Assembly: GCF_018326265.1 (NCBI RefSeq)
Contig: NZ_AP023360.1
Span: forward strand, 5,117,501-5,181,500
DNA: 64,000 nucleotides
Direction of reading: 5' to 3'
DNA from: Catellatospora sp. IY07-71
GTDB lineage: Bacteria; Actinomycetota; Actinomycetes; Mycobacteriales; Micromonosporaceae
The translations under genes were made by a program, and so were the position numbers. Every line of letters starts with the position of its first letter. Position 1 is the first letter of the stretch. Below the pieces are notes generated by a model, which worked only from the letters and a program-made list of their open reading frames with translations, made no database searches and had not been told where the DNA came from. This document shows positions 53,304 through 61,806 of this stretch, one piece after another.

Positions 53304-54641
53304 ATGGCAGATTGGAAGCTTGGGGACTGGAACGGCAACTCCGCATCCGGCAACGGGGATGGTGCCGCCCACGCATCCACCACGGGGCGATATGTGGTGG
53401 TCTTCAGCGACGAGGTGCGCGGTGATCACGCGGCGACCGCAGACGCTCTGCGGGCGATGACAGGTGTGGCGAGCATCGCCAGCACCCGGGACTTCAGTGC
53501 CGGCGCGCTGGATTTCGACCAGGCGGCCGCCGCGGACGCCATCGTGTTCGCCGAACTCGGCATCGCGGTGGTGGCGGCTGAGCCGGACCAGGCCGCTCGG
53601 TTGAGCGCCGCAGGAGCGGCCGACCATCGGATTCTGGCGGTGGAGCCTGAACGCATCCTTCACGCGATCACGGAGGCGCCGCCGGTGCCGTCTTCCTACC
53701 TGCTGGGGTACCGCGATGCGGTCACCGACCTCTGCGACCGGGTGATCGCCACCGCGTCAGAGACGACGAGGGCTGCGAACGGGCTCGGGTTCGCCGACAC
53801 ACCGCTTCTGACCTGGGGGCTTCAGGCGACGAAGGCGAGTACGTCCGGTCGCACCGGCCAGGGCGTCTCAGTGGCCGTACTCGATACGGGATTCGCCCTC
53901 GGTCACGCCGACTTCGCCGGACGCCAGGTCATCGCCCAGTCGTTCATCCCCGGCGAGTCACCGCAGGACGTGCACGGGCACGGCACGCACTGCATAGGCA
54001 CCGCATGCGGTCCGCCCACCCTGTCCGAGGGCCGCCGCTACGGCGTCGCCGGCGGAGCCCAGATAATGGTCGGCAAGGTTCTGAGCGACTCGGGCAGCGG
54101 CACCGACACCAACATCCTGGCCGGCATCAACTGGGCGATGGTCAACGGCTGCAAGGTGATCTCGATGTCGCTGGGCGCGGACATCCCGACCGTGTCGTTC
54201 GCATACGAGCAGGTCGGCCGGCGTGCTCTGGAGGCCGGCTCGCTCATCGTCGCGGCTGCGGGCAACAACGCTCGCCGCAAGTTCGGCAACCCGGGCTTCG
54301 TCGGCATTCCGGCCAACAGCCCGTCGATCATGGCTGTCGCGGCGGTCGACGAAATGCTCGACATCGCCCACTTCTCCGCTCGGAGCAACCCGGTTCCGGG
54401 AGGCCAGATCGACATCGCCGGACCGGGCGTGAACGTCTACTCCTCATGGCCTACGCCGCCGCACAAGGCCATCTCGGGTACGAGCATGGCGACACCGCAT
54501 GTGGCCGGTATCGCGGCATTGTGGGCGGAGGCCACCGGTGAGTCCGGCCGCGGGCTCTGGAAGGTTCTCACCCAGGCCGTTCGTGAACTGCCCCTGCCGG
54601 TGCAGGACGTCGGCGCCGGTCTTGTCCAGGCGCCGCAATGA
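53304..54641 (+). CDS. Subtilisin-like serine protease (S8) without visible signal peptide
   Basis: ATG 53304 follows GAGAGGAAC; the product is 445 residues. The catalytic residues are Asp194 (VAVLDTGFAL), His226 (HGHGTHC) and Ser394 (SGTSMATPH), with the oxyanion Asn in AAAGNNA. The N-terminal 190 residues contain a propeptide-like region (YVVVFSDEVRGDHAATAD). No signal sequence precedes it, so it may act in the cytoplasm. It is followed 37 bases later by a small protein that resembles a detached propeptide, a pattern seen where a subtilase has a partner chaperone or inhibitor. Confidence 0.9.
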   Translation: MADWKLGDWNGNSASGNGDGAAHASTTGRYVVVFSDEVRGDHAATADALRAMTGVASIASTRDFSAGALDFDQAAAADAIVFAELGIAVVAAEPDQAARLSAAGAADHRILAVEPERILHAITEAPPVPSSYLLGYRDAVTDLCDRVIATASETTRAANGLGFADTPLLTWGLQATKASTSGRTGQGVSVAVLDTGFALGHADFAGRQVIAQSFIPGESPQDVHGHGTHCIGTACGPPTLSEGRRYGVAGGAQIMVGKVLSDSGSGTDTNILAGINWAMVNGCKVISMSLGADIPTVSFAYEQVGRRALEAGSLIVAAAGNNARRKFGNPGFVGIPANSPSIMAVAAVDEMLDIAHFSARSNPVPGGQIDIAGPGVNVYSSWPTPPHKAISGTSMATPHVAGIAALWAEATGESGRGLWKVLTQAVRELPLPVQDVGAGLVQAPQ

Positions 54642-54678
54642 CCAGGTCACGGGCCGCAGCGTCAGGGTGGGTCAGGCC

Positions 54679-54915
54679 ATGAGCGACCGGATCACAGTGA
54701 GCGTCAATGATGATCACGTCACCCAGATCGACGACCTCGCAGAGCGCCTTCGCACTGCCGGCATGCGAGTTGATCAGGTCCTCAGCGCGGCCGGGATGAT
54801 CACAGGAGCGGTGGACCAGGACAGGCGCGCCTCGATCGCTATGGTGCCGGGCGTAGCCGCAGTGGAGGATGAAACATCGTTCCAGCTTCCACCACCTGAG
54901 TCGGATATCCAGTGA
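54679..54915 (+). CDS. I9/propeptide-like small protein
   Basis: ATG 54679 gives 78 residues: RITVSVNDDHVTQIDDLAERL, then GMRVDQVLSAAGMITGAVD, then MVPGVAAVEDETSFQLPPP. The strand-helix-strand-strand-helix-strand layout and the 'VPGV-x-x-VE' phrase match the fold of subtilase propeptides and I9 inhibitors. Similar small proteins next to serine proteases are sometimes mislabelled as ketohydroxyglutarate aldolase. It probably folds or inhibits one of the two proteases. The set ends at a terminator. Confidence 0.75.
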   Translation: MSDRITVSVNDDHVTQIDDLAERLRTAGMRVDQVLSAAGMITGAVDQDRRASIAMVPGVAAVEDETSFQLPPPESDIQ

Positions 54916-54956
54916 GCTGAGCGTTGACGCGGCAGTTCCGGCTCAGTTCCGGCTAG

Positions 54957-55001
54957 AGATCAACTGGCGGACACCTTCTAGGGGTGCCCGCCAGTTGATC
55001 T
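54957..55001 (+). terminator. Strong terminator after the protease set
   Basis: AGATCAACTGGCGG at 54957-54970 pairs perfectly with CCGCCAGTTGATCT at 54988-55001, 41 bases after the last stop. The stretch from here to 55444 shows no gene. Confidence 0.8.
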
Positions 55002-55444
55002 ATCTGCCTGAACGCGGCATCCGGGCGGGCGGCCGTGGAAGTCGGTTCGCCAGTGTCGGAGGTGCCGGATCCGCCGGGCCCGGCGCCTCTCGCGCTATGA
55101 CCCCCGGGGCCGAGCGTGTCGACCGCGCGGGGAGCATAGGTAAAAACGGAGCTGAGCCGCTCTCTGGGCAGATGCGAACGGCGCCGAGAAGTGCCGAACG
55201 GAGTTGATCAGGGACTGCCCTGCCGTATGGCCGTCTTGCTCGGGCGGGGCCGTTCGGTGCAGCGCGCCGGCGTCGGTGCCTCCCGGTGATTGCCGGTGTG
55301 CGGGGTTGCCGGGACGAAGCTAGATGAAGCGGTATGAATTATCCATGAGAACCGTCATGAAACGGACACGGGGGGCGTGTGCGCGGCCGCCCTCGGAGTG
55401 CGCTACGCTGTACGGGCTGCCGCGGTGAGAGATCATCTCGGCAA

Positions 55445-55485
55445 CGGGCTGTAGCGCAGTTTGGTAGCGCACTTGACTGGGGGGG
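55445..55485 (+). pseudogene. 5' half of a tRNA-Pro(GGG) gene
   Basis: The plus strand reads CGGGCTGTAGCGCAGTTTGG, then TAGCGCACTTGACTGGGGGG. This is the start of a tRNA-Pro with the D-arm and the anticodon stem CTTGA and loop. After the anticodon the expected TCAAG, T-arm and 3' half are replaced by unrelated DNA. It is the broken 5' half of a tRNA, perhaps left by an excised or deleted integrating element. No 3' half was found in the following kilobase. Confidence 0.75.
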
Positions 55486-55693
55486 CTGGACGCCACCGTC
55501 AACGGAAGCCGGATCCGATTCGGAAACTCGCAGGTCGGCGGCATTCCTGATGCTCGTAACAAGTGGCGAATTCCTACCTGCTCATTACCGTGGGAGCATT
55601 GTGGGAGCGCAAGATCGACGGACACGATCAGGCCGAGTTCGCACCGCGAGGGATCACCCCGTCCGGCCCGATACCGTATATGGTGGGTGGCAC

Positions 55694-55978
55694 ATGGCTA
55701 CTTATCGAAGTCCCGCAGTGCTGCTGTCCGCTGACGGCACGAGAACGTCCGGCACCGCCGCCCTTTTCACCGAGCCTGGGCGTAAAGGTGGCATCCCGCC
55801 GTGGGCGGGCGATTTCCGTCTCGCTGCCGATTCCGCCGAGATCAAGAACCCGGTCGGCAGGATCTTGACGCTGGAGATGCCGGACGGGCGGTCCGGCAAG
55901 GTCGTTGTGCAGAGCCGCAAAGGCGGTTCGAAGAACATCGTCCTAGCCCTGCTGGGCGAGGGCCTGGCCCCGTTCTGA
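55694..55978 (+). CDS. Hypothetical protein, 94 residues
   Basis: ATG 55694 (MATYRSPAVLLSADG) follows GGTGGGTGG. The product is small and soluble, with GRILTLEMPDGRSGKVVVQS, and ends in ALLGEGLAPF. The strands of short hydrophobic and Gly turns suggest a small beta protein. I do not recognise it. It lies just after the broken tRNA and may belong to an inserted patch. The stretch 55979-56388 holds no clear gene. Confidence 0.6.
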   Translation: MATYRSPAVLLSADGTRTSGTAALFTEPGRKGGIPPWAGDFRLAADSAEIKNPVGRILTLEMPDGRSGKVVVQSRKGGSKNIVLALLGEGLAPF

Positions 55979-56388
55979 CCGATCCCGGTCAGCCGGAGGT
56001 TGATTAGCGCGGTGCGCGTCGCTGGGATGTCAACGGCGGTCCGGCCTTCACCCTCACCGCCGATACCTTGGCGGCCAAGCCGCCTCGCCCTGCACCAGGC
56101 GAGACTGGGCTCCGCGTACCACACCAATTGTGAGAGTGCCGGCCGCGCAATGCGGGCGGCGCTCTCACGTCCAGAGGTGCCGTTGCATTGCTGGATCGGT
56201 GGATGCGTCGAACCGCTGTCGTGTCCGCGGCCAGATCGCCCGGGCGAGAAGCGCCGGGTCGAAGCCGGCAGTCGCATACGAGGCGGCAACGGCACTGGAG
56301 TGCGACGAGCAGCGAAGATCAGCATATGCGGATGCTGGGGAAGGCCTCTCGAGGAGGCCAGGAGGCCCACGCGCGCGACGTCCTCCGG

Positions 56389-56691
56389 TTACGCGCTCTG
56401 GCCGAAGACAACCCACTGCGAATTCGTCCCCGCCGGACCCTTGGCCTGGCAGACCGACTCGAAGCGGTCGTGGTGGTAGTCGAGCCGTTCATTGCGCTCG
56501 GCTTGCTGAACCCGCTGCCATGCGCCTTGGCTTACGGTCCACCAACTGCCGTCGGTCTTGGCGAAGGTGTTGATCGTCGAGGACATCGGAGTGACGAGGC
56601 CTTGCTGCCATCGCGCCACCATCGCCTCGTGCGTCATTTCCGTCAATGCGCTCACATCGGGGCGTACGGGCGGAAAGTTTCCGGTAGGCAC
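56389..56691 (-). CDS. Hypothetical protein, 100 residues
   Basis: The GTG start at 56691 gives MPTGNFPPVRPDVSALTEMT. The product has DGSWWTVSQGAWQRVQQAERNERLDYHHDRFE, and its lower-GC codon use differs from the flanks. No known motif is seen. It probably belongs to an accessory patch with the gene at 55694. The stretch 56692-57032 shows no gene beyond a weak hairpin near 56837. Confidence 0.5.
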   Translation of the reverse strand: MPTGNFPPVRPDVSALTEMTHEAMVARWQQGLVTPMSSTINTFAKTDGSWWTVSQGAWQRVQQAERNERLDYHHDRFESVCQAKGPAGTNSQWVVFGQSA

Positions 56692-56836
56692 AGTGGCATC
56701 CCTTACGGAGAGGCGGGTTTCCTCGAACTATGCGCGCGCTACGACGAACCGGCAAGCCTTTCGAGGACCCGATGTGATCTCAACGGCGTCGTCCCCGGCT
56801 GGACGCGGCTGTGGGCTCTGACGTAGAAGGGGCGTG

Positions 56837-56855
56837 CCGGCAAATACCTTGCCGG
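56837..56855. terminator. Weak hairpin after the helicase
   Basis: CCGGCAA at 56837-56843 pairs with TTGCCGG at 56849-56855. It lies about 180 bases past the minus-strand helicase stop. It could act as a terminator. Confidence 0.3.
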
Positions 56856-57032
56856 TCGTGGGCGCGTGTAGGGCTCAGTATCCCCGTACCTGCGTGACCT
56901 GCCACTTCGTGATGATCTGTGGGGCGCGCTCGTACTCGGTGACCGTAGCGCCGACGCGTATCAACGCAAAGTAGCGACGGATCCGGTGCCACACCTACGG
57001 GCGGGGTAGGCAGCGGCATGTCATGATCCCTC

Positions 57033-58757
57033 CTACCAGCGTTGGCGACGAGCCGGCGCTTCCCGGTCGCGATCAAGCCGTACGCTGACGCGTTTGTTCT
57101 TGATGGTCGCGGTCCGAAGCGCGTCGATGACGTGGTCGGCCGCCGCCGCAGGGACCTCGACCAGCGAGAACCGGTCGGCGATCTCGATAGCGCCGATGTC
57201 GCGGCCGGCCAGGCCCGACTCCCCGGCGATCGCGCCGACCAGATCCTGGGGGCGTACACCGTCGCGGCGGCCGAGCCCGATGAAGAGCTTGACCGCACCC
57301 GCCGCGGTACGGGCGCCGCGGGCGCTGTCGCGGCGGCCGGCACCGGGGCCGGACCGGTCACGACGGTCGGCGGGCGGCTCGGCGATGTCCGGGATCGTCT
57401 CGTCGTCGGGTGCGTTGCCCATCGTCTCGTGAGCGAGTTTGACGGCGGCCAGTGCGACCTCGACGATGTCGAACTCGTCGGCCAGCGTCTCGACGACGAC
57501 CCGGAACCGGTCGAAGTCGCCTTCGAGCAGGTTCTCCTGCAGGGCGGCGCGGGTCATCTCCAGCCGGCGGGAGCGCATGTCGGCGACGGTGGGGATCTTC
57601 TCCATGGTGATGCGCTGCTTGGTGACCCGCTCGATCGCCTTGAGCATCCGGTGCTCGCGGGGTTCGGCGAGGGTGACGGCGACGCCTTCGCGACCGGCGC
57701 GGCCGACTCGGCCGATGCGGTGCACGTAGGCCTCCGGCGCCGACGGCACATCATAGTTGATCACGTGGGTGAGCTGCTCGATGTCCAGGCCGCGGGCGGC
57801 GACGTCGGTGGCGACCAGCAGGTCGGCGGTGCCGGCGCGCAGCCGGCCCATCACCCGGTCGCGCTGCTCCTGGCTCATCCCGCCGTGCAGCGCCTCGGCC
57901 CGGAAGCCGCGGCCGTTCATGGTCTCGGTGAGCTGGTCGACCTCCTCGCGGGTACGGCAGAAGACGATCGCGGCCGCGGGGGCTTCGACGTCGAGCACCC
58001 GGCCCAGTGCGGCCGGCTTGTGCGCGCGGGCCACCACGTAGGCGCTCTGCCGGACCTTCGGCGACTCGCCTGGCGCGGCAGCGGCCCGGCCCATCTGGAT
58101 CCGGATCGCGTTACGCAGGTAGCGCTTGACCAGACCGTCCACCCGCGACGGCATGGTGGCCGAGAACAGTACGGTCTGCCGGGTGTCGGGCGTCTCCTGC
58201 AGGATGGCCTCGATGTCCTCGGCGAAGCCCATGTCAAGCATCTCGTCGGCTTCGTCCAGCACGACGGTGCGCAGGTCGGCCAGCCGCAGCGTGCCCCGGC
58301 CGATGTGGTCCAGGGCCCGGCCGGGGGTGGCCACGACGATGTCGACGCCGCGCCGCAACGCCTGCAGTTGGCGGCCGATGGGCTGGCCGCCGTAGATGGG
58401 CAGCACCTGTACGCCGAGGTCGCGGCCGTAGCGGTGGAAGGCTTCGGAGACCTGCACGGCGAGTTCGCGGGTCGGGACCAGGATGAGCGCCACCGGATCG
58501 GTGCTCTTGCGGCCCTCGATGCCGTCGGCCCACTGCTGCAGCACCGGCAGTGCGAACGCAGCGGTCTTGCCGGTACCGGTGGCGGCCTGGCCGAGCAGGT
58601 CACGGCCTGCCAGCAGCGGTCCGATGGCCTCGCGCTGGATCGGCGTCGGTTCCTCATAGCCGAGCGTGGCCAGCGCCTTCAGCAGTTCGGGCCGCAGTCC
58701 CAGGTCGATGAAGGCGGTGGTGTCCTCGGACGAGGTCCGGGTCTGTTCCTGGGACAT
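57033..58757 (-). CDS. DEAD-box RNA helicase with DbpA RNA-binding domain
   Basis: The product is 574 residues from ATG 58757. It has the Q-motif (GYEEPTPIQREAI), motif I (AATGTGKTAAF), motif II (VLDEADEMLD), motif III (FSATMP) and motif VI (HRIGRVGRAGREG). The C-terminal domain has VKLFIGLGRRDGVRPQDLVG and VSVRLDRD, the pattern of the DbpA-type RNA-binding domain found in CsdA/DeaD. These enzymes unwind RNA during ribosome assembly and cold growth. The helicase lies about 1.1 kb from a cold-shock protein gene of opposite strand, and both may serve cold adaptation. Confidence 0.93.
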   Translation of the reverse strand: MSQEQTRTSSEDTTAFIDLGLRPELLKALATLGYEEPTPIQREAIGPLLAGRDLLGQAATGTGKTAAFALPVLQQWADGIEGRKSTDPVALILVPTRELAVQVSEAFHRYGRDLGVQVLPIYGGQPIGRQLQALRRGVDIVVATPGRALDHIGRGTLRLADLRTVVLDEADEMLDMGFAEDIEAILQETPDTRQTVLFSATMPSRVDGLVKRYLRNAIRIQMGRAAAAPGESPKVRQSAYVVARAHKPAALGRVLDVEAPAAAIVFCRTREEVDQLTETMNGRGFRAEALHGGMSQEQRDRVMGRLRAGTADLLVATDVAARGLDIEQLTHVINYDVPSAPEAYVHRIGRVGRAGREGVAVTLAEPREHRMLKAIERVTKQRITMEKIPTVADMRSRRLEMTRAALQENLLEGDFDRFRVVVETLADEFDIVEVALAAVKLAHETMGNAPDDETIPDIAEPPADRRDRSGPGAGRRDSARGARTAAGAVKLFIGLGRRDGVRPQDLVGAIAGESGLAGRDIGAIEIADRFSLVEVPAAAADHVIDALRTATIKNKRVSVRLDRDREAPARRQRW

Positions 58758-58878
58758 GGCGGGCTTCCTGGCTCGGCGATCCGGGCTGCTTGACTGGAGC
58801 TACTCGGACAAACTGTCATAACAACAGTAGCGCCGCGGTTCGGAACGCTCGTACACCGGCCCGCGCGCATGGTCATGA

Positions 58879-59034
58879 GGTGGGTCTGATGCGTTGAGCG
58901 TCGGCATGATCAACGTCAGCTTCCAGCAGTGAAGTCGTCGCCCCGCCCACGGGCGCGGTGGGTCTGTTGCATTTGAGCGTTGGCATGTTCCAGGCACATT
59001 CGAGCGGTGAATTCCTCGCTCCGTTCACGTTCGT
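58879..59034. repeat. Degenerate 78-bp tandem repeat, two copies
   Basis: GGTGGGTCTGATGCGTTGAG at 58879 recurs at 58957 as GGTGGGTCTGTTGCATTTGA, and similarity continues along about 78 bases in each copy. The copies differ at many sites. They sit between the helicase promoter and a transposase remnant. No gene is apparent in 58758-59089. Confidence 0.6.
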
Positions 59035-59089
59035 GGCTGCCTGCGAAGTCGGCGTTCGCCGGGTTCCGGTTCCCGCCGGAGCGTGGACC

Positions 59090-59510
59090 GGACCTTCTGC
59101 TCCTACGACGTGTGGGGCCAGGCTTCGGCGTCCGGGGCGGCGCCGTTGTGGCGGGCACCCAGCCAAGTGGAGTTGCCGCTGGTCAAGGTTCTGGCCGATG
59201 GCACCTACGCCTCGGTGGTGATCAACCCGAAGCTGCGTGGCGCCCGACGCGACCGCGTCCTCACCGCAGCGAAAGCCGGAGCCGAACTTGACCCGCAGGA
59301 CGGATACCTGATGCATGTGATCGAGTACAAGTGCCCGACCGGGACGGCAACGGCGCCGGTGAGCTGATCGTGCTGATCACCTCCATCACCGATCCGCACG
59401 GCGCCAGGGCCGGCGAGCCGGCCGACAACTATCACCGACGCTGCGAACAGGAGACCGGCAATGACCAGCTCAAGACCCATTTGCACGGCCCCGGCAAGGT
59501 TCTAAATCAA
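59090..59510 (+). pseudogene. Decayed IS4-type transposase
   Basis: One frame reads LPLVKVLADGTYASVVINPKL, then PQDGYLMHVIEYKCP. The sense then shifts to another frame with ELIVLITSITDPHGARAGEP, then CEQETGNDQLKTHLHGPGKV. These are the RNase-H-like core and C-terminal parts of IS4-family transposases ('IEYxV', 'LxTxxxDP', 'E-x-x-x-x-LKTHL'). The N-terminal half is missing and at least one frameshift is present. It is a dead copy. Confidence 0.75.
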
Positions 59511-59900
59511 GGCGGTAGGGACCTTACGAGCTGATTACCGTCCGCGGCGGCAATCGCCATTGAGGCAGGGGCGTCCACGAGACGCCGAGTCGGGCGTACA
59601 GCAGAGCGCGCATAGCTTGCTTGCGCGTGAACATGTGCCGCCCGGGTGATCGAAGAGCAGGCGTCCTTCAGCGCCGGCCAGTGGTGGGTCGGCAAGAGCC
59701 AGGGGCTCCGACTTGGGCTCGCCCAGGCGTGGTACGGTGTGTCCTGTTGCAGTTGTGATTTCCGAATGCTTCGCCAGCCTGGGGATCTGATTCCCTGGGC
59801 TTTCTGTGTATTCCCGGTCATCTCCGGATGTGGGCGATCAACGCCGCGACATCGAGGCCCGCACGGTGCGGGTCCGAATCCAGCCTTCCAAGGAGAAGAC

Positions 59901-60104
59901 ATGGCTGTCGGTACTGTGAAGTGGTTCAACGCGGACAAGGGCTTCGGATTCATCACCCCGGACGACGGTGGCGCGGATCTGTTCGCCCACTTCTCGGCGA
60001 TCGCCTCGAGCGGGTTCCGTAGCCTCGAGGAGAACCAGCGGGTCGAGTTCGAGATCACGCAGGGCGCCAAGGGCCCGCAGGCCGCGAACATCCGCACCAT
60101 CTGA
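59901..60104 (+). CDS. Cold-shock protein (CspA family)
   Basis: ATG 59901 follows AAGGAGAAGAC; the product is 67 residues. RNP1 is in [11 protein letters not shown] and RNP2 in LFAHFSAI, typical of CspA. The last strand ends [10 protein letters not shown]. The protein melts RNA structure and is often abundant at low temperature. A leader of unknown length (59511-59900 shows no gene) may contain a cold-responsive structure, as in other csp genes. Confidence 0.95.
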   Translation: MAVGTVKWFNADKGFGFITPDDGGADLFAHFSAIASSGFRSLEENQRVEFEITQGAKGPQAANIRTI

Positions 60105-60117
60105 ACCACCGTCGATC

Positions 60118-60148
60118 GCGTGCCGCCGCCGCTCGGCGGCCGGCACGC
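60118..60148 (+). terminator. Terminator after the cold-shock gene
   Basis: GCGTGCCG at 60118-60125 pairs with CGGCACGC at 60141-60148, 14 bases after the stop. An inner CCGCCGC...GCGGC stem extends it. Confidence 0.7.
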
Positions 60149-60286
60149 GTCGGCATCGGGGCAGCGCCCGCCGTGAGGAGGCGCCCATGTCCACATCGTC
60201 GACGCGAGTCCGTACCGCAAGCCCGTACGCGCAGACTCTCTGAGACAGGTCGCCTGCCCGGCGGCCGTCCCGAACGGAGCCTTGTC

Positions 60287-60964
60287 TTGCCTGCGTCGAC
60301 CAGCGCCCCGCTCGAACCCTTCGTCGCGTCCAGCGCCGACGGGTTCGACGGATTGCGCCTTGTGCATCTTCCGTTCGTACCGGAGATCCGCCTTCATCTG
60401 GCCGATGACGCGATCGTGCTGCGGGCCAGGTTGGAGGCGCAGGTCGGGCCGGGGCTCACGCCGTTCTGGGCGAACGCCTGGGCCGGTGGCCAGGCCCTCG
60501 CCCGGTACGTCCTGGACCACCCGCAGTCGGTGGCGGGCCGTCGGGTGCTCGACGTCGCGTCCGGATCCGGCCTGGTCGCCATCGCCGCGGCCAAGGCGGG
60601 CGCGGCCGAGGTGACCGCCAACGACATCGACCCGTACGCACTGGCGGCCGTCGCGATGAACGCCGCGGCCAACGGGGTCACCGTGGCGGTGAACGAGGGT
60701 GACCTGCTCGACGGCGATGGCGGCGACGCCGACGTGGTCCTCGCCGGCGATGCCTTCTACGACCCCGATCTCGCCGCGCGGATGCTGGGGTTCCTGCGCC
60801 GCGCCGCCGCCGCCCGCGACGTCCGTTTCCTCGTCGGTGATCCCGGCCGCGGGCACCTGCCTGACCGGTGGCTGACGGTGCTGACCAGCTATCTGGTACG
60901 CGGGCTGGGCGCCGCCGAGGACGCCGAGCTCACCGAGGTTTCGGTGTTCGGCCGCGCCGGGTAG
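60287..60964 (+). CDS. Small-molecule or protein methyltransferase (METTL20/Nnt1-like)
   Basis: A TTG start at 60287 after GGAG fits best, giving about 225 residues (LPASTSAPLEPF). The S-adenosylmethionine motif is RRVLDVASGSGLVAIAAA, followed by VTANDIDPYALAAVAMNAAA. A 'GLTPFWANAWAGGQALARYV' phrase before it is typical of the METTL20/Nnt1 group that methylates lysines or small molecules. The product is unknown. It is 180 bases downstream of the cold-shock gene, past that gene's terminator. Confidence 0.8.
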   Translation: MPASTSAPLEPFVASSADGFDGLRLVHLPFVPEIRLHLADDAIVLRARLEAQVGPGLTPFWANAWAGGQALARYVLDHPQSVAGRRVLDVASGSGLVAIAAAKAGAAEVTANDIDPYALAAVAMNAAANGVTVAVNEGDLLDGDGGDADVVLAGDAFYDPDLAARMLGFLRRAAAARDVRFLVGDPGRGHLPDRWLTVLTSYLVRGLGAAEDAELTEVSVFGRAG

Positions 60965-60967
60965 CGC

Positions 60968-61639
60968 TCAGCGCCCAACGCGGCGAGCGCCTGGCCGGGC
61001 CCGGGCGGAGAAGGCCGGGCGCTGTTGCGTTCGCGGATCGTCGTGCATGGTGAAGCTCCGGTTCGGCGCCGAGTCAGATCGCCTTGGCGAGTTCGCGTAC
61101 GCCGCGGCGGCCCGCCCGGCGGGCGGGGTGTCGATTGCGATCTCGTGGTGTCCACGGCGCAGGTTCTGCAAGAACTCATGCTCAGCGGTCACCACTTGCG
61201 CAGTCCTGTCGGTCTGGAGTCCGCGCATCGGTCTCAGCCGGTGTTTGAGCTGGCTGTGGATGGCTTCGATCGGGTTGTTCGCGTAGCGTTCGACGTGGTG
61301 CCACGCCTGCGGGACCAGCTCATCCAGCACGGGCGGGTAAACCGCCGCGGCATCGGTGAAGACCTCGGTCGGTGTCACCTTCAACGTTGACAGGGCCCGG
61401 CGGAAGAACCTGCGGGCAGCGTCGGCGTCGCGTCGGGCGGACACGAGCACGTCGATGATCTGACCATGCTGGTCGACGGCCCGGTAGACGTAGCGCCAGA
61501 CCCCGCTGACCTTGACGTAGGTTTCATCGACGAACCACCGGTCACCTGGCGCGTCGAGGTGGTGGCTCAGCAGCGCCTGTTGGGCGGCGACGGTGAGGTC
61601 CAGGCGCAGGGTCGATCGAGACGCTGTCGCCGAAACCAT
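60968..61639 (-). pseudogene. N-terminally truncated IS6-type transposase
   Basis: The frame from 61639 gives 223 residues. The DDE core is intact: WFVDETYVKVSGVWRYVYRA, the second Asp in TEVFTDAAAVYP and the Glu in NNPIEAIHSQLKHRLRPMRG. The usual N-terminal helix-turn-helix of about 80 residues is missing, and the protein begins MVSATASRSTLRLDL instead. It is probably a dead copy. The cut end meets a piece of an ECF sigma factor near 61640-61675. Confidence 0.8.
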
Positions 61640-61674
61640 TGGTGCGCCAGCACAGGAAGACCTCTGCGAGGTGG

Positions 61675-61806
61675 CCTGTGTTGGCGGAAGGCACGGAGGT
61701 CGTCGACGTCCTGCGCTTCGAGCGGGGAAGGATCGCGGAGAGCAACGCCTTCGTCGGCGCGCACCATGTCGCCGCCTTCGGCCTGGCCGCGACGCTGGAG
61801 CCCTAA
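61675..61806 (+). pseudogene. C-terminal fragment of an ECF sigma factor (SnoaL-like end)
   Basis: The plus strand reads VLRFERGRIAESNAFVGAHH, then VAAFGLAATLEP and a stop. This is the end of the SnoaL-like domain found at the C-terminus of some ECF sigma factors (SigG/SigJ groups). The sigma region itself is missing. Its stop codon at 61804-61806 overlaps the end of the SARP/CGNR gene on the other strand. Confidence 0.65.

Noticed and set aside
55445-55700. tRNA-Pro interrupted by a group I intron
   Set aside because: The matching 3' half (TCAAG, T-arm, acceptor) was not found in the following kilobase, and no intron core was recognised by eye.
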